From assembly GCF_041435355.1 (NCBI RefSeq), contig NZ_CP108443.1:310001-374000 (forward strand): DNA of 64,000 nucleotides. The letters are read 5' to 3'. Positions 53,659 through 62,345 of the stretch are shown here, in pieces; within the stretch, counting starts at the first letter, position 1, and each line of letters opens with the position of its first letter. This stretch comes from Streptomyces sp. NBC_01276. GTDB taxonomy: Bacteria; Actinomycetota; Actinomycetes; Streptomycetales; Streptomycetaceae. Both the position numbers and the translations under genes were made by a program. The notes under the pieces are model-generated. The model was not told where the DNA came from. It saw only the letters and a list, made by a program, of their open reading frames with translations, and did no database searches.

Positions 53659-54015
53659 GAAGGCGGTGCTCGAAGACTCCTTCCGCCGGAGCCGGCCTGC
53701 TCCGGACACCACTGCGGCGCCGGATCCCTCACACTCGGCGTGCATCTGCTCTGGGCCCCGCCGAGCGGCCCGGACGTGAGCGGAGCCGACCGGGTCTGCC
53801 CTCCTCGCGACCCGCGGCCTCTCCCATCCCGGCACCCGCAGTGCACCGGACGTGGAAGCGGCCTTCGACAGGCGCCCGTCGGCGCCTGCGGGTCCGCATC
53901 CTTCGCAGGTAGTTGGCGGGGGTGCGTACTGCCTCCCGGCCCATGGCGAGGTCCGCCCCGTCGAGGCTCGGCGGTGGAGCAGGCGCAAGCTCGGTCTCAG
54001 GTGCCCAGCCTGACT
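53659..54015. other. Intergenic stretch
   Basis: About 355 bases downstream of the HxlR gene and of the epoxide hydrolase remnant. No supported gene. Confidence 0.3.
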
Positions 54016-54700
54016 GCGGCGTACGTCTTCGGCATAGGCCTCGGGCTGTTCCCAGGCCGCGAAGTGACCGCCTGCCCGGTGTTCCACATAGTCGCGAATG
54101 TTCAGGAACGCCTCGGCGTAGCTTCGCGGCTCCGGTTTGATGTCGTGAGGGAAGACGGACAGCACGGTCGGCGTGTCGAGCCGGTCGGGAAGGTCGACCG
54201 GCTCGACGTAGGTGGTGAAGGAGGTGCCGATCGTGCCGGTGACCCAGTAGGCGCTGACCCAGGTGAGGAGCTCGTCCGTGGTGAAGGCCGATCCGTCTGA
54301 CCAGGACTCCAGGGCGTGAGCTTCGCCGGGTCCGCCGCAAGCGCACGCTGCGGGGCGGTGTTCGTGAGGTGCAGGGCGGCCACCCGGTCCGGGTATTCGG
54401 CAGCGAGGACTTCCGCGACGGTGCCACCCACGTCGCCGCCGGACAGCGTGTACCGCGAGTATCCGAGCTCGTCCAGCGCGGCGGCGACGATCCCGGCAAT
54501 CTGATGGGACGACATGCCGGAGGTGGTGAGCGGGGCCGCGAACGGGAAGCCCGGCAGCGCAGGGACCACGACGTGCAGATCCGTCAGCAGCGGCAGAACC
54601 CGCTCGAACCGCAACACCGAGTCCGGCCAGCCGTGCAGCAGCACGACGACCGGGGCGTCGGCGTGCCGTGGGGCGCGAACCGCCGCTGGGAGGGCTTGAC
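54016..54700 (-). pseudogene. Epoxide hydrolase-like alpha/beta hydrolase, frameshifted
   Basis: First part: APVVVLLHGWPDSVLRFERV (oxyanion HGWP), YTLSGGDVGGTVAEVLAAEY (nucleophile Asp in GGDVGG) and RVAALHLTNTAP. A shift near 54313 is needed to continue with ALESWSDGSAFTTDELLTWV, PTVLSVFPHDIKPEPRSYAE and AGGHFAAWEQPEAYAEDVR (catalytic His in GGHF). The N-terminal cap is missing; the frame fuses to unrelated sequence near 54700. Confidence 0.7.
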
Positions 54701-54960
54701 GTGCCGTGTCTGCCCCTTCTTCTCCACGTGAGAGTGCAGGGTGCGCCTCACGGAGTCGTTCGTTTCCACCATGACCTCGTCCGGGGCGAGCGGGAAGTGG
54801 TCGTGGAGAAGGCACAGACCGAAGCGGTTCGGGTTCCCGTGCTTTTCGAGCACCTCGACCAGGTCCCGTAAACGAACCTCGCGTCCGACGGCCCGAGCCC
54901 TTCCGCTTCCTCGAAGCGGGGGAGCGGCTTCCTTGTGGTGGCTTTCTTCGGGTGGGTCAT
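54675..54960 (-). pseudogene. Small conserved actinobacterial protein, frameshifted
   Basis: From ATG 54960: MTHPKKATTRKPLPRFEEAE, GLGPSDA. A one-base loss near 54865 is needed to continue VRLRDLVEVLEKHGNPNRFG, LCLLHDHFPLAPDEVMVETN and SVRRTLHSHVEKKGQTRHVK. Both parts read as one protein of unknown function. Its end joins the epoxide hydrolase remnant. AGGACG is near the ATG. Confidence 0.5.
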
Positions 54961-55356
54961 GGCACGTCCTGTGGATGGTGGGCAGGAACCGTCGGACATG
55001 ACGGATGCGGAATGGGCCGAGGTCCGTGCTGTTCTGCCGGTGCCAGCCTGGCTGGAGGGCCGGGCGGGTAGCCGGAGGGCTACTGCCACCGGCAGATGGC
55101 CGACGCGGTCCGCTATCTGGTCGCGGGCGGTATCACGTGGCGGTCGACGCCCTCGGACTTCCCCGCCTGGGACCGCGTCTACGCATTCTTCCGCTGCTGG
55201 CGCGACAAGGGCCGGACCGCCGAGTTCCACGACCGGCTGCGGGACCGGATCCGTGCAGCCGCCGGACGCGACCGGGAGCCGACGGCGGGCGTCATCGACG
55301 CCCAGTCGGTGAAGGCGGCTGCCTCGGTGCCGGCCGCGACCAGGGGCTCGCCGGGG
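54959..55356 (+). pseudogene. IS5-family transposase N-terminal fragment
   Basis: MTDAEWAEVRAVLPVPAWLE, a shift near 55068, then CHRQMADAVRYLVAGGITWR, SDFPAWDRVYAFFRCWRDKG and GVIDAQSVKAAASVPAATRG. Homology stops abruptly at 55356 before the rest of the DDE domain. Confidence 0.75.
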
Positions 55357-55360
55357 AGAC

Positions 55361-55450
55361 GTGCTGGTGAACCGCTTCCAGTTCGTCGCCGCTCACCAGC
55401 GCCGCTACGGCGTGAGGCGGATCTGCGTCATCGTGGCGCGAAGGCCTCGC
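55361..55450 (+). pseudogene. IS3-family OrfB-like fragment
   Basis: VNRFQFVAAHQRRYGVRRIC then VIV resembles the start of IS3 OrfB proteins. About 25 codons; homology starts where the preceding IS5 fragment stops. Confidence 0.4.
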
Positions 55451-55504
55451 CCGCCTCGGTGTCCCCGGTCGTGGTGCGGTGCCTGCGGCGGGCCGCATTC
55501 TTCA

Positions 55505-55640
55505 TCGCAGAGTTCGTCCTGCTGGACGGCACTCTCGCCGAGTGCGACCGCGTCGCGTCGGCGACAGCCCGGCGGACCACTCGGCCAAGCATCGCCGACA
55601 CGGCGCGAACGTCCAGGTCGTCACTCTTGCCCGGCGGACG
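55505..55640 (+). pseudogene. Second IS5-like transposase fragment
   Basis: IAEFVLLDGTLAECDRV, then after a 5-base duplication (GCGTC twice, near 55552) GDSPADHSAKHRRHGANVQV. It matches the start of a DDE domain (LLDGTLAECDR...YSHKHRRHG). Confidence 0.6.
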
Positions 55641-55676
55641 GAACGCCCACGCGCCGGCGGAAACAGCCGGCGAGCG

Positions 55677-56170
55677 TTCTGGTCGGGGTTGGTCAGGACG
55701 ACATGATGAAACGCAGGGCGAGGCCGGAAGCGGTGATCCAGTAGGTGACGCGGGCCCCGTCGTCGAACGGCACCTGGCCGGGCAGGCCGACGTTCACCGG
55801 CTCGCTCGGCTTGCTGCCGGGATGGGGGCCCTGGAGGCTGAGGGGCAGGGTGTTCGTGTCGTACGTGTCCATGTGGCCCCCGCTGGCGAGGAGAGCCGCG
55901 TACGCCTTCTCCCCCGGAGCGAGAGTGGCGGGCGCGTCCTTGCTGTCCTCGATCACGGCGATCGGGGCCCTGGCGTAGGGGAACTTCAGGTACGGGTACG
56001 CGTAGAGGCTGCACTTCTTGCTCCCGGTGTTGGTGACCGTGAGGAGGAGGTGCCTGACGGGCTTGCCGTTCTCGTCCTCGTTCGTCGCGGAGAACGCGAG
56101 GTCGGACACCGCACACGCGGCAATCGCGGCAGGCGCAGTGGCGGACGCCGCACCAGCCGTGGGGGCGGTG
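55677..56170. repeat. Left arm of a 494-bp inverted repeat
   Basis: Matches 57376-57869 in inverted orientation; the encoded amino acids are identical throughout. It covers the 3' 480 bp of the DUF4232 gene and 16 bp beyond its stop. Outer neighbour: IS5 fragment. Confidence 0.85.
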
Positions 56171-56517
56171 GGGGCGGTGGGGGTTGGACCGGCGAGGGTT
56201 GGCGCAGTGGGGGAGGGCTCGGTGGACGAGGGCACACTGGCGGTGGGCGCAGCGGGCGAGGCAGCATCGGCCGTGGGCGCAGTGAGGGAGGCGGCGGGGG
56301 GTGGTGCGGGGTTCTGGTGGGGCTCCGGGCCACCGAGGGCCGTGGTCAGGGTGAACGCGAGGGCTGCGACCACTGCGACGGTGCCTCCCGCGAGGGCGGA
56401 GTGCCGGCGACGGCGCCGGGAAACGGCCCGGCGCCGGACCTCCGCACCCGTCGTGGGTGCGGGGCATGCGGCGTTGTCGGCCAGCTCGCGCAGGGCGGAG
56501 GACAGGTCATCGGCCAC
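55693..56517 (-). CDS. Membrane protein with DUF4232 domain, coupled to an ECF sigma factor
   Basis: Protein of 274 residues. A short cytoplasmic N-terminus (ADDLSSALRELADNAACPAP, RRRAVSRRRRRHS) precedes one membrane helix (AGGTVAVVAALAFTLTTALG), an Ala/Pro/Thr-rich stalk and an outside DUF4232 domain (AACAVSDLAFSATNEDENGK, LLLTVTNTGSKKCSLYAYPY, VTYWITASGLALRFIMSS). This layout and the overlap with the sigma gene suggest an anti-sigma-like regulator, although no zinc-binding ZAS motif is seen. AAGGAGG precedes GTG 56517 by 6 nt; the overlap with the sigma stop is 11 nt. A longer start at 56541 is less likely. Confidence 0.82.
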   Translation of the reverse strand: MADDLSSALRELADNAACPAPTTGAEVRRRAVSRRRRRHSALAGGTVAVVAALAFTLTTALGGPEPHQNPAPPPAASLTAPTADAASPAAPTASVPSSTEPSPTAPTLAGPTPTAPTAPTAGAASATAPAAIAACAVSDLAFSATNEDENGKPVRHLLLTVTNTGSKKCSLYAYPYLKFPYARAPIAVIEDSKDAPATLAPGEKAYAALLASGGHMDTYDTNTLPLSLQGPHPGSKPSEPVNVGLPGQVPFDDGARVTYWITASGLALRFIMSS

Positions 56518-57034
56518 GGTCTTCCTCCTTCTCCTCGCCACTTCCGCCCACTACACCGACCTCACTGGCAGGCAGCAGCTTGGCGAGGGCTGCCCGGCCA
56601 CGTGACAGGCGGGCCTTGACCGTACCGGTCGGTGCGCCGGTCTCGGAGGCTACCTGCTCCACACTGAGGTCACACAGGTGGTGCAGCACTATCGCCAGGC
56701 GCTGGGGCTCCGGGAGCTGCCGCAGCGCCGCGACAAGGGCGACGTGCTCGGGACCGGGTCCAGGGGCGTGATCGGGTGGCGGGGTGCGGCGTACCAGCTC
56801 CAGCCACCGCCGCGCCCGCCGCCAGTGGCTGACCGCGAGGCGCATCGCGACGGTGCGGATCCAGGCTTCGGGCGCCTCGGTGGCAAGGATGTCACGCCGC
56901 CGGTCCCAGGCACGTACGAAGGCTTCCTGAACAACGTCCTGGGCCTGACCGAGGTCACCGGTGAAGGAGTACACCTGGCCGACGATCCGTGGGAACGCCG
57001 ACGCGTAGAACGCGTCGAACTCGTCCTCCGTCAT
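56507..57034 (-). CDS. ECF-type RNA polymerase sigma factor
   Basis: Sigma factor of 175 residues with region 2 (FDAFYASAFPRIVGQVYSFT, DVVQEAFVRAWDRR) and region 4 (LRQLPEPQRLAIVLHHLCDL, SVEQVASETGAPTGTVKARL), SigE/SigM-like. It lies between the inverted-repeat arms, divergent from the lipoprotein gene and overlapping the membrane protein gene. The two flanking envelope proteins share the same C-terminal domain, so the sigma factor probably reads an envelope signal. Start ATG 57034. Confidence 0.93.
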   Translation of the reverse strand: MTEDEFDAFYASAFPRIVGQVYSFTGDLGQAQDVVQEAFVRAWDRRRDILATEAPEAWIRTVAMRLAVSHWRRARRWLELVRRTPPPDHAPGPGPEHVALVAALRQLPEPQRLAIVLHHLCDLSVEQVASETGAPTGTVKARLSRGRAALAKLLPASEVGVVGGSGEEKEEDRGR

Positions 57035-57069
57035 ACCGCCCCCGGTCCCAAAACTTTTCCGATCCGCAT

Positions 57070-57097
57070 GCAACCCGCCGAATCCTGGCGTGCGTAC
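57070..57097 (+). promoter_or_regulatory. Possible ECF promoter of the lipoprotein gene
   Basis: GCAACC (57070-57075), 17 nt, then CGTAC (57093-57097), resembling the AAC/CGT pattern of ECF promoters. It would fit control by the divergent sigma factor. Confidence 0.35.
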
Positions 57098-57136
57098 AGG
57101 TCGTGTACAGCGAAGAACATCACACAGGGGGTTCTG

Positions 57137-57853
57137 TTGACCAGGGAAAGCAAGGTAATCAGGAAGGCGGCGGCCGCGGCCGTCCTCGGTGCGCTGATGC
57201 TCGCGTCCACGGCATGCGAGCCGAGCGGGGCCGACGTATCGGGCGCCTCCCAGACCTCGGTGCAGCCGAGCGCGACGAACTCGCCGAAGACGGGCGAGAC
57301 GGCTTCGGCGGAGCCGGGCGAGGCTTCGGCGAAGCCCGGCGGTGGTTCGGCGAAGCCGAGCGCCGGTTCGGGCAACACCGCCCCCACGGCTGGTGCGGCG
57401 TCCGCCACTGCGCCTGCCGCGATTGCCGCGTGTGCGGTGTCCGACCTCGCGTTCTCCGCGACGAACGAGGACGAGAACGGCAAGCCCGTCAGGCACCTCC
57501 TCCTCACGGTCACCAACACCGGGAGCAAGAAGTGCAGCCTCTACGCGTACCCGTACCTGAAGTTCCCCTACGCCAGGGCCCCGATCGCCGTGATCGAGGA
57601 CAGCAAGGACGCGCCCGCCACTCTCGCTCCGGGGGAGAAGGCGTACGCGGCTCTCCTCGCCAGCGGGGGCCACATGGACACGTACGACACGAACACCCTG
57701 CCCCTCAGCCTCCAGGGCCCCCATCCCGGCAGCAAGCCGAGCGAGCCGGTGAACGTCGGCCTGCCCGGCCAGGTGCCGTTCGACGACGGGGCCCGCGTCA
57801 CCTACTGGATCACCGCTTCCGGCCTCGCCCTGCGTTTCATCATGTCGTCCTGA
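57137..57853 (+). CDS. DUF4232 lipoprotein
   Basis: Protein of 238 residues. Signal peptide and lipobox (AAVLGALMLASTAC) are followed by a Ser/Pro/Gly-rich stalk with KPGGGSAKPSAGSG and a C-terminal DUF4232 domain identical over about 155 residues to that of the protein encoded at 55693-56517. Start TTG 57137 has AGGGGG 6 nt upstream. The protein should be anchored outside the membrane. The identity with its neighbour indicates recent duplication or gene conversion. Confidence 0.85.
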   Translation: MTRESKVIRKAAAAAVLGALMLASTACEPSGADVSGASQTSVQPSATNSPKTGETASAEPGEASAKPGGGSAKPSAGSGNTAPTAGAASATAPAAIAACAVSDLAFSATNEDENGKPVRHLLLTVTNTGSKKCSLYAYPYLKFPYARAPIAVIEDSKDAPATLAPGEKAYAALLASGGHMDTYDTNTLPLSLQGPHPGSKPSEPVNVGLPGQVPFDDGARVTYWITASGLALRFIMSS

Positions 57854-57869
57854 CCAACCCCGACCAGAA
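57376..57869. repeat. Right arm of the 494-bp inverted repeat
   Basis: Inverted copy of 55677-56170, running from inside the lipoprotein stalk to 16 bp past its stop. Outer neighbour: murB fragment 19 bp away. Confidence 0.85.
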
Positions 57870-57887
57870 GGAAAGGGACAGCACCAG

Positions 57888-58036
57888 CTGTCCGACCACA
57901 CCACGCTGCGCCTGGGCGGCCCCGCGCCGCTCAGGCTCAGCCACACCCACGAAGCCGGCCGGCCAGACCTCGCCCGCACCGCCGCCGCGCACTCCGAGCA
58001 GCCGTTCACGCTCGGCGGAGGCAGCAACACCCTCGC
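57888..58036 (+). pseudogene. murB: murB N-terminal fragment
   Basis: LSDHTTLRLGGPAPLRLSHT, PDLARTAAAHSEQPFTLGGG and SNTLA match the FAD-binding front of MurB (GGxSNxL). Homology ends after about 50 codons, at 58036. Confidence 0.7.
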
Positions 58037-58107
58037 CGGCCCCCAACGTAGGCCTTCTGGTGTGCTTCGGCGTCTGCCTCGGCATGCCTCAGGCGCGGGG
58101 TGCGGGA

Positions 58108-59430
58108 CTACTTGCCGGGGCGTCCGAGCTGGTGGACGGTCCAGCCGGCCGTGCGCCAGGGCTCCGGGTCAAGGGTGGTGCGGCAGTCGACGAGGAGCGG
58201 GCTGGCCGCGCGGACTGCCAGGTGCTGAGGGTCCGCCTGGCCGTATTCGGGCCATTCGGTGGCCAGGACGACGAGGTCGGCTCCGTCGACGGATGCGGGC
58301 AGGTCGTCGGTGTAGTCCAGTTCCGGGTTGCGGGTCATGGCGGTGGCCACGGCCTGCGGGTCGTGGACGGTGACGGTGGCGCCGGCTTGCTGGAGGGTGT
58401 GGGCGAGCGCGAGCGCCGGACTTTCCCTCACGTCGTTGGTGCCGGGCTTGAACGCGGCGCCCCATACGGTGATCCGGGCGTTCTTGACGGAGCGGTCGCC
58501 CAGGGCGTCGCGGACGAGGCCCATGGCGACGGCGGTGCGGGACTCGTTGATTTCCTCGGCGGCGCGCAGCAGGGTCGCTGCCTTGTCGGCGCCGAGCCGG
58601 CGGGCGGAGGCGGTGAAGGCGCGGACGTCCTTGGGCAGGCAGCCGCCGCCGTAGCCGATGCCTGGCCGCATGCCGCCGCTGCCGATCCGGGGGTCGATGC
58701 CGAGGATCTCCACGATCTGGGAGACATCGGCGCCCGCGGCGTCGCACATGTCGGCGACGGCGTTGATGTAGCTGATCTTCAGGCCGAGGAAGGTGTTGGC
58801 GGCGCCCTTGGCGAGTTCGGCGGTGGCCGGGTCGGTGACGAACAGGGGGACCCCGGCGTCCAGGATCGGGGCGTAGACGGCGCGGACCGCCTTCTCGGCT
58901 ACGGTGGTGGTGAGGCCGACGATGAGCCGGTCGGGCCGCAGGGTGTCCTCGACCGCGTGTCCCTCGCGGAGGAACTCCGGATTCCAGGCCACCTCCACCG
59001 CGGTGCGAGCGGGGGCGAGGCGCTGGGCGAGGGCGGTGACCTGGACGGTGGTGCCGACGGTGACCGTGCTCTTGCCGACGATCGTGCACGGCCGGGTCAG
59101 GTGCGGGGCGAGTTGGCGGACCGCCCCGAAGACCTGCCCGGTGTCGTACGAGCGGCCGTCCGCGTCGATCGGCGTGCCGACACCGATGAAGTGCAGTTCG
59201 GCGAACTCGGCGGCCTCGCGGATGTCGGTGGTGAACCGCAGGCGTCCGCTCGCGGTGTGCCGGGCGAGGAGCTCGGGCAGGCCCGTCTCGTAGATGGGGC
59301 ACTGGCCGGAGTTGAGCCGGTCGACCTTGGCCTGGTCGACGTCCACCCCGATGACTTCGTGACCCAGTTCGGCCATCGCCGCCGCGTGCGGGATGCCGAG
59401 GTGTCCGCAGCCGATGACTGAAATGCGCAT
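58108..59430 (-). CDS. UDP-glucose/GDP-mannose dehydrogenase
   Basis: Protein of 440 residues. Rossmann N-terminus MRISVIGCGHLGIPHAAAMA, VDVDQAKVDRLNSGQCPIYE; central KGAANTFLGLKISYINAVAD; catalytic Cys in YGGGCLPKDVRAFTASARRL; UDP-binding C-terminus VWGAAFKPGTNDVRESPAL and VVLATEWPEY. It oxidises a UDP- or GDP-sugar to the uronic acid with two NAD+. ATG 59430 is the family start. Together with galE at the right edge it suggests surface polysaccharide supply, though remnants separate them. Confidence 0.93.
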   Translation of the reverse strand: MRISVIGCGHLGIPHAAAMAELGHEVIGVDVDQAKVDRLNSGQCPIYETGLPELLARHTASGRLRFTTDIREAAEFAELHFIGVGTPIDADGRSYDTGQVFGAVRQLAPHLTRPCTIVGKSTVTVGTTVQVTALAQRLAPARTAVEVAWNPEFLREGHAVEDTLRPDRLIVGLTTTVAEKAVRAVYAPILDAGVPLFVTDPATAELAKGAANTFLGLKISYINAVADMCDAAGADVSQIVEILGIDPRIGSGGMRPGIGYGGGCLPKDVRAFTASARRLGADKAATLLRAAEEINESRTAVAMGLVRDALGDRSVKNARITVWGAAFKPGTNDVRESPALALAHTLQQAGATVTVHDPQAVATAMTRNPELDYTDDLPASVDGADLVVLATEWPEYGQADPQHLAVRAASPLLVDCRTTLDPEPWRTAGWTVHQLGRPGK

Positions 59431-59515
59431 TCCTTGACTCTCATCCTGGGAGGGGCCCGCGTGGCGGGGCCGGGGAACGACCCCAGAGGCTACCGCCGTT
59501 CTCCGGCCCCGCATT

Positions 59516-60080
59516 TCACGCGCTGGCCGAGTTGAGGTTCAGCAGCCGCTCCAGCTCGCCGATCGCGACGGCGGCCGTCTGCCGTACCACGACGTCACCG
59601 CTCTGCGGGGCTTCCGGTGGATACGCGAACCAGGTGCCGTCCGGACGGGGGAATCCCTCCGGGTCGACGATGAACACCTTGAGGCCGGCCGCGCGGGCCC
59701 GCTTGGCCACCCACCGCCGGTCGGCGTGCAGCCCGAGCACGACCAGCGCCTTCGCGTCGGGGTGGAAAGTGGCCGGCGGGATCCGCTGGTCGTAGCGGCG
59801 CATGGCGCATGAACTCCTCCTGGAACCCGGCGCGGGCGCCGAGCGCATCGAAGCTGTTCGTGATGAACGGGCCGACCGTGTGCCCGGCCCCCTCCAGGCG
59901 CCTGAGCGCATGCAAGGCCTCCGTGACCTCGGCGTTGAAGCACGCCCGGTACATCTCCGACAGCTCGCCGACCTTGTCCACGGTGCCGAGGAACATCTCC
60001 GCGAGCAGCGGGTCCCGGCCCGGTGCGAGGACGAACGTGAAGCCCTTGCGCAGCTGCTCGGGCCGGTGTGCCACAGCCCG
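59516..60080 (-). pseudogene. Sir2-like deacetylase fragment with a 7-bp duplication
   Basis: EQLRKGFTFVLAPGRDPLLA, EMFLGTVDKVGELSEMYRAC and VGPFITNSFDALGARAGFQE, then a frame break and MRRYDQRIPPATFHPDAKAL, VVLGLHADRRWVAKRARAAG and VFIVDPEGF match a Streptomyces Sir2-like family. The break is a tandem duplication of GGCGCAT (59797-59810). The N-terminal NAD-binding GAG motif is missing because the sequence is fused to an aminotransferase remnant near 60080. Confidence 0.7.
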
Positions 60081-60595
60081 GTCAGGAGATCGTCGTGGAT
60101 GACCAGGACGCCCCGCTCCCGGCAGATCTGCGACACCCGCCGCAGGTATCCGGCCGAGGGGCACGAAGGCGCCGCCAGTGGTCCCGTTGATCGGCTCGAT
60201 CAGGACTGCGGCGACGTTCTCCGCACCCCTGCCGTCGATGGCCCGTGCCACCTCCTCAGCACACGGGGCGCCGCACCCGTGCCCTTCGTGGGGCGTGGCC
60301 GTGCGTTGGCGGGTAGGGCGCGGGAGAGGCCGGGCCCAGGTCGTAGCGGTCCTCGGGACGGATTGCGGATCTGGTTGCCCGCGACCACGAGGGTGAACAT
60401 GCTGTTGCCGTGGTAGCTCAGGTTGGAGGTGAGGAAGTCCCCGCGCCGCTTCCCGCCGCGGACCCCGCGCGATGTTCCGCGCCGCCCACCGCGACCTCCA
60501 CGCCGAGCGTCCCGCACGTGGTCAGCGCGACGGAGTCCTCCGATGGCTTCTGAACTGGACCTTCGTGTTGCGTAGGTGTTCGCGACGCGCTCCAT
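60081..60595 (-). pseudogene. Class III aminotransferase remnant
   Basis: VERVANTYATRRSSSEAI at the start, EDSVALTTCGTLGVEVAVGG in a second frame, SNLSYHGNSMFTLVVAGNQI in a third, then VARAIDGRGAENVAAVLIEP, INGTTGGAFVP and SQICRERGVLVIHDDLLTGL. The order fits a class III aminotransferase, but the PLP lysine region is lost and at least four frame changes occur. Confidence 0.65.
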
Positions 60596-60960
60596 GAACC
60601 CTCTTCTGGCTCAGCCACCGTCCGACCGGCTTGTCGAGTGCGCTCGCGTGCCGCGGTGCGGTGGTCCGCGGGTGCGGAGGACTGTGAGGTCGACCCGGCG
60701 GCCGGGCCGGTGCAGCCTTGAGCGCGACGAGGTACTCGCGGCCGCGCATGACGAAGGTGGCCACGCCCGCCCGGTTCGCTTTGAAGGGTGCCTCGTGCGG
60801 GAGTGCGTACACCTTGGCGTACTCCTCGCCGGCGTCGAAGCCCTGCACGACGACGCCCAGACGGATCTCCTCGCCGGCCCGCTCGTTCACGCGGCGGTTG
60901 CGGATGCGGTCGGAGGTACCGCGTTTGAGCCTTGGAAATGGATCGGTCTCCGTGTACACG
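60596..60960 (-). pseudogene. Ku protein remnant
   Basis: LKRGTSDRIRNRRVNERAGE then EIRLGVVVQGFD match the bacterial Ku core front, and YAKVYALPHEAPFKANRAGV, ATFVMRGREYLVALKA match its back, with about 70 residues of the middle missing. It cannot form the DNA-encircling ring. Confidence 0.65.
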
Positions 60961-61070
60961 GTCCGGCCCGGCGGCCCGGGCCGGTTCCTTGTCCGAACGG
61001 CTGCGCGGTCCTTCCGTACTTGAGAGGATCCGTCCGGGGAAGCCGTCTCGATTCGCATCTGGAGGGACAC

Positions 61071-61757
61071 ATGCACCGCGCGCGTGCGTCATCGGTAGTG
61101 CCCGCCACCTTCGTGGCCGTGCTTCTGGCCGTCTCGGGATGTTCAGGAGGTGGCGAGCCCGCCGCCAAGGCCCCGGCTCCTTCGCCCTCCGGGCTCGTGC
61201 ACTACGCGCCCGCCACAGGCTCCGCCGCTCCGGCCGCGAGCGCGTTGCCCACCGCGCCCAAGGAGTGTGTGAAGACCGCCGGAATGAGCGTCGAACAGCT
61301 GACCGGCTATCTGAAGGAACTCCGCAGCGCCAGCGGGGACTACCAGACCAAGGGTCTGATGTTGGACTCCTCCGGCCTGAACTTCACTCCGGAGGACATC
61401 AAGCGCCCGTGCGAGTCGGTCCCGGTGAAGCTCGCCCACTACTGGGTCGACTTGAAGAAGACGCACGAGGCCAACGTCGTCAGTGGGGCCCGCTACGAAT
61501 ATTCGTACACCCTGGTCGGCATCGCCTCCCATGCGGTCGGCCCGCAGGACGGCCGGGTGCCCGACACCGCGCCGCCGGGGCCCTCGGTCTGTCGTGGCAC
61601 GCTCTCGGTGAGCTACCTCGGCGAAGACCTCCCCTTGAAGGCCCTGCCGTACGACCTGAAGCTGGTCGACACCACCGCCCCCGGCCCGGTCACGGTGCAG
61701 GGCGACGGGGTGCTGTCCGCGATCTATGTTTCACCCCCGCACCCCGATTCGTGCTGA
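61071..61757 (+). CDS. Lipoprotein, unknown function
   Basis: Protein of 228 residues. The signal peptide ends in a lipobox (VAVLLAVSGC, Cys24), followed by an Ala/Pro-rich stalk and a domain of about 165 residues: KECVKTAGMSVEQLTGYLKE, LDSSGLNFTPEDIKRPCESV, VKLAHYWVDLKKTHEANVVS and YSYTLVGIASHAVGPQDG. It has four Cys after the lipobox plus a C-terminal Cys. GGAGGGACAC precedes ATG 61071. No family is recognised. It is intact among remnants. Confidence 0.8.
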   Translation: MHRARASSVVPATFVAVLLAVSGCSGGGEPAAKAPAPSPSGLVHYAPATGSAAPAASALPTAPKECVKTAGMSVEQLTGYLKELRSASGDYQTKGLMLDSSGLNFTPEDIKRPCESVPVKLAHYWVDLKKTHEANVVSGARYEYSYTLVGIASHAVGPQDGRVPDTAPPGPSVCRGTLSVSYLGEDLPLKALPYDLKLVDTTAPGPVTVQGDGVLSAIYVSPPHPDSC

Positions 61758-62255
61758 CGCCGAACCCGTCTCCCACCGGCGGGCTTCGAGACCCTCGGCG
61801 AGCCGGCGGCTGCCCACAAGCGAGGGGTTGGATCTCGGCGAGGAGCATGCGCAGGGTGAGGCTGTGTTTCTCGGGTGGGAGGGCTTTCATGGCGGTGGTG
61901 GCGTGGGCGATGCCGCCGACGCGGTCGCCGGAGCGGGCGAGCATCAGCCCCTGGTGGAGCTTGAGGTGCCTGGCGAAGCGGGGCAGGCTCGGGGGGAGTA
62001 CGGCCAGCGCCTGGTCCTGTGCGTCGGCCGCGGCCTTCTCGTCGCCGAGTCGGGCCAGGAGCAGGGAGCGGAAGACGTTGAGCCGCCACCAGGGGACAGC
62101 GTAGTCGGAGGTCTGCTGGTCTTCCCGCGTTCCCGCCGGGCCACGTACTCCCGCGTCATTGTGGTCGCGTGCCGGGTGTTGATCTCGTCGGCCGGACGGG
62201 CCTGCGACCAACCGTGCGCGGTGCGCAGCTCCCGGATCAACTCCCCGGTGTCCAT
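61745..62255 (-). pseudogene. XRE-family regulator with TPR-like tail, broken
   Basis: From ATG 62255: MDTGELIRELRTAHGWSQAR, PADEINTRHATTMTREYVAR (XRE helix-turn-helix). After a frame change and a probable deletion: SDYAVPWWRLNVFRSLLLAR, LARSGDRVGGIAHATTAMKA and SLTLRMLLAEIQ, the family's helical tail. The middle third is missing. Confidence 0.6.
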
Positions 62256-62345
62256 ATCCCCATCTTGCCCCCGCCATTGCCCCTCCCCGGGGCCTTTCGG
62301 CAGGCCGAGGTACGGGTACCGGCCAGCATGCGAAGGGGCACTCCC

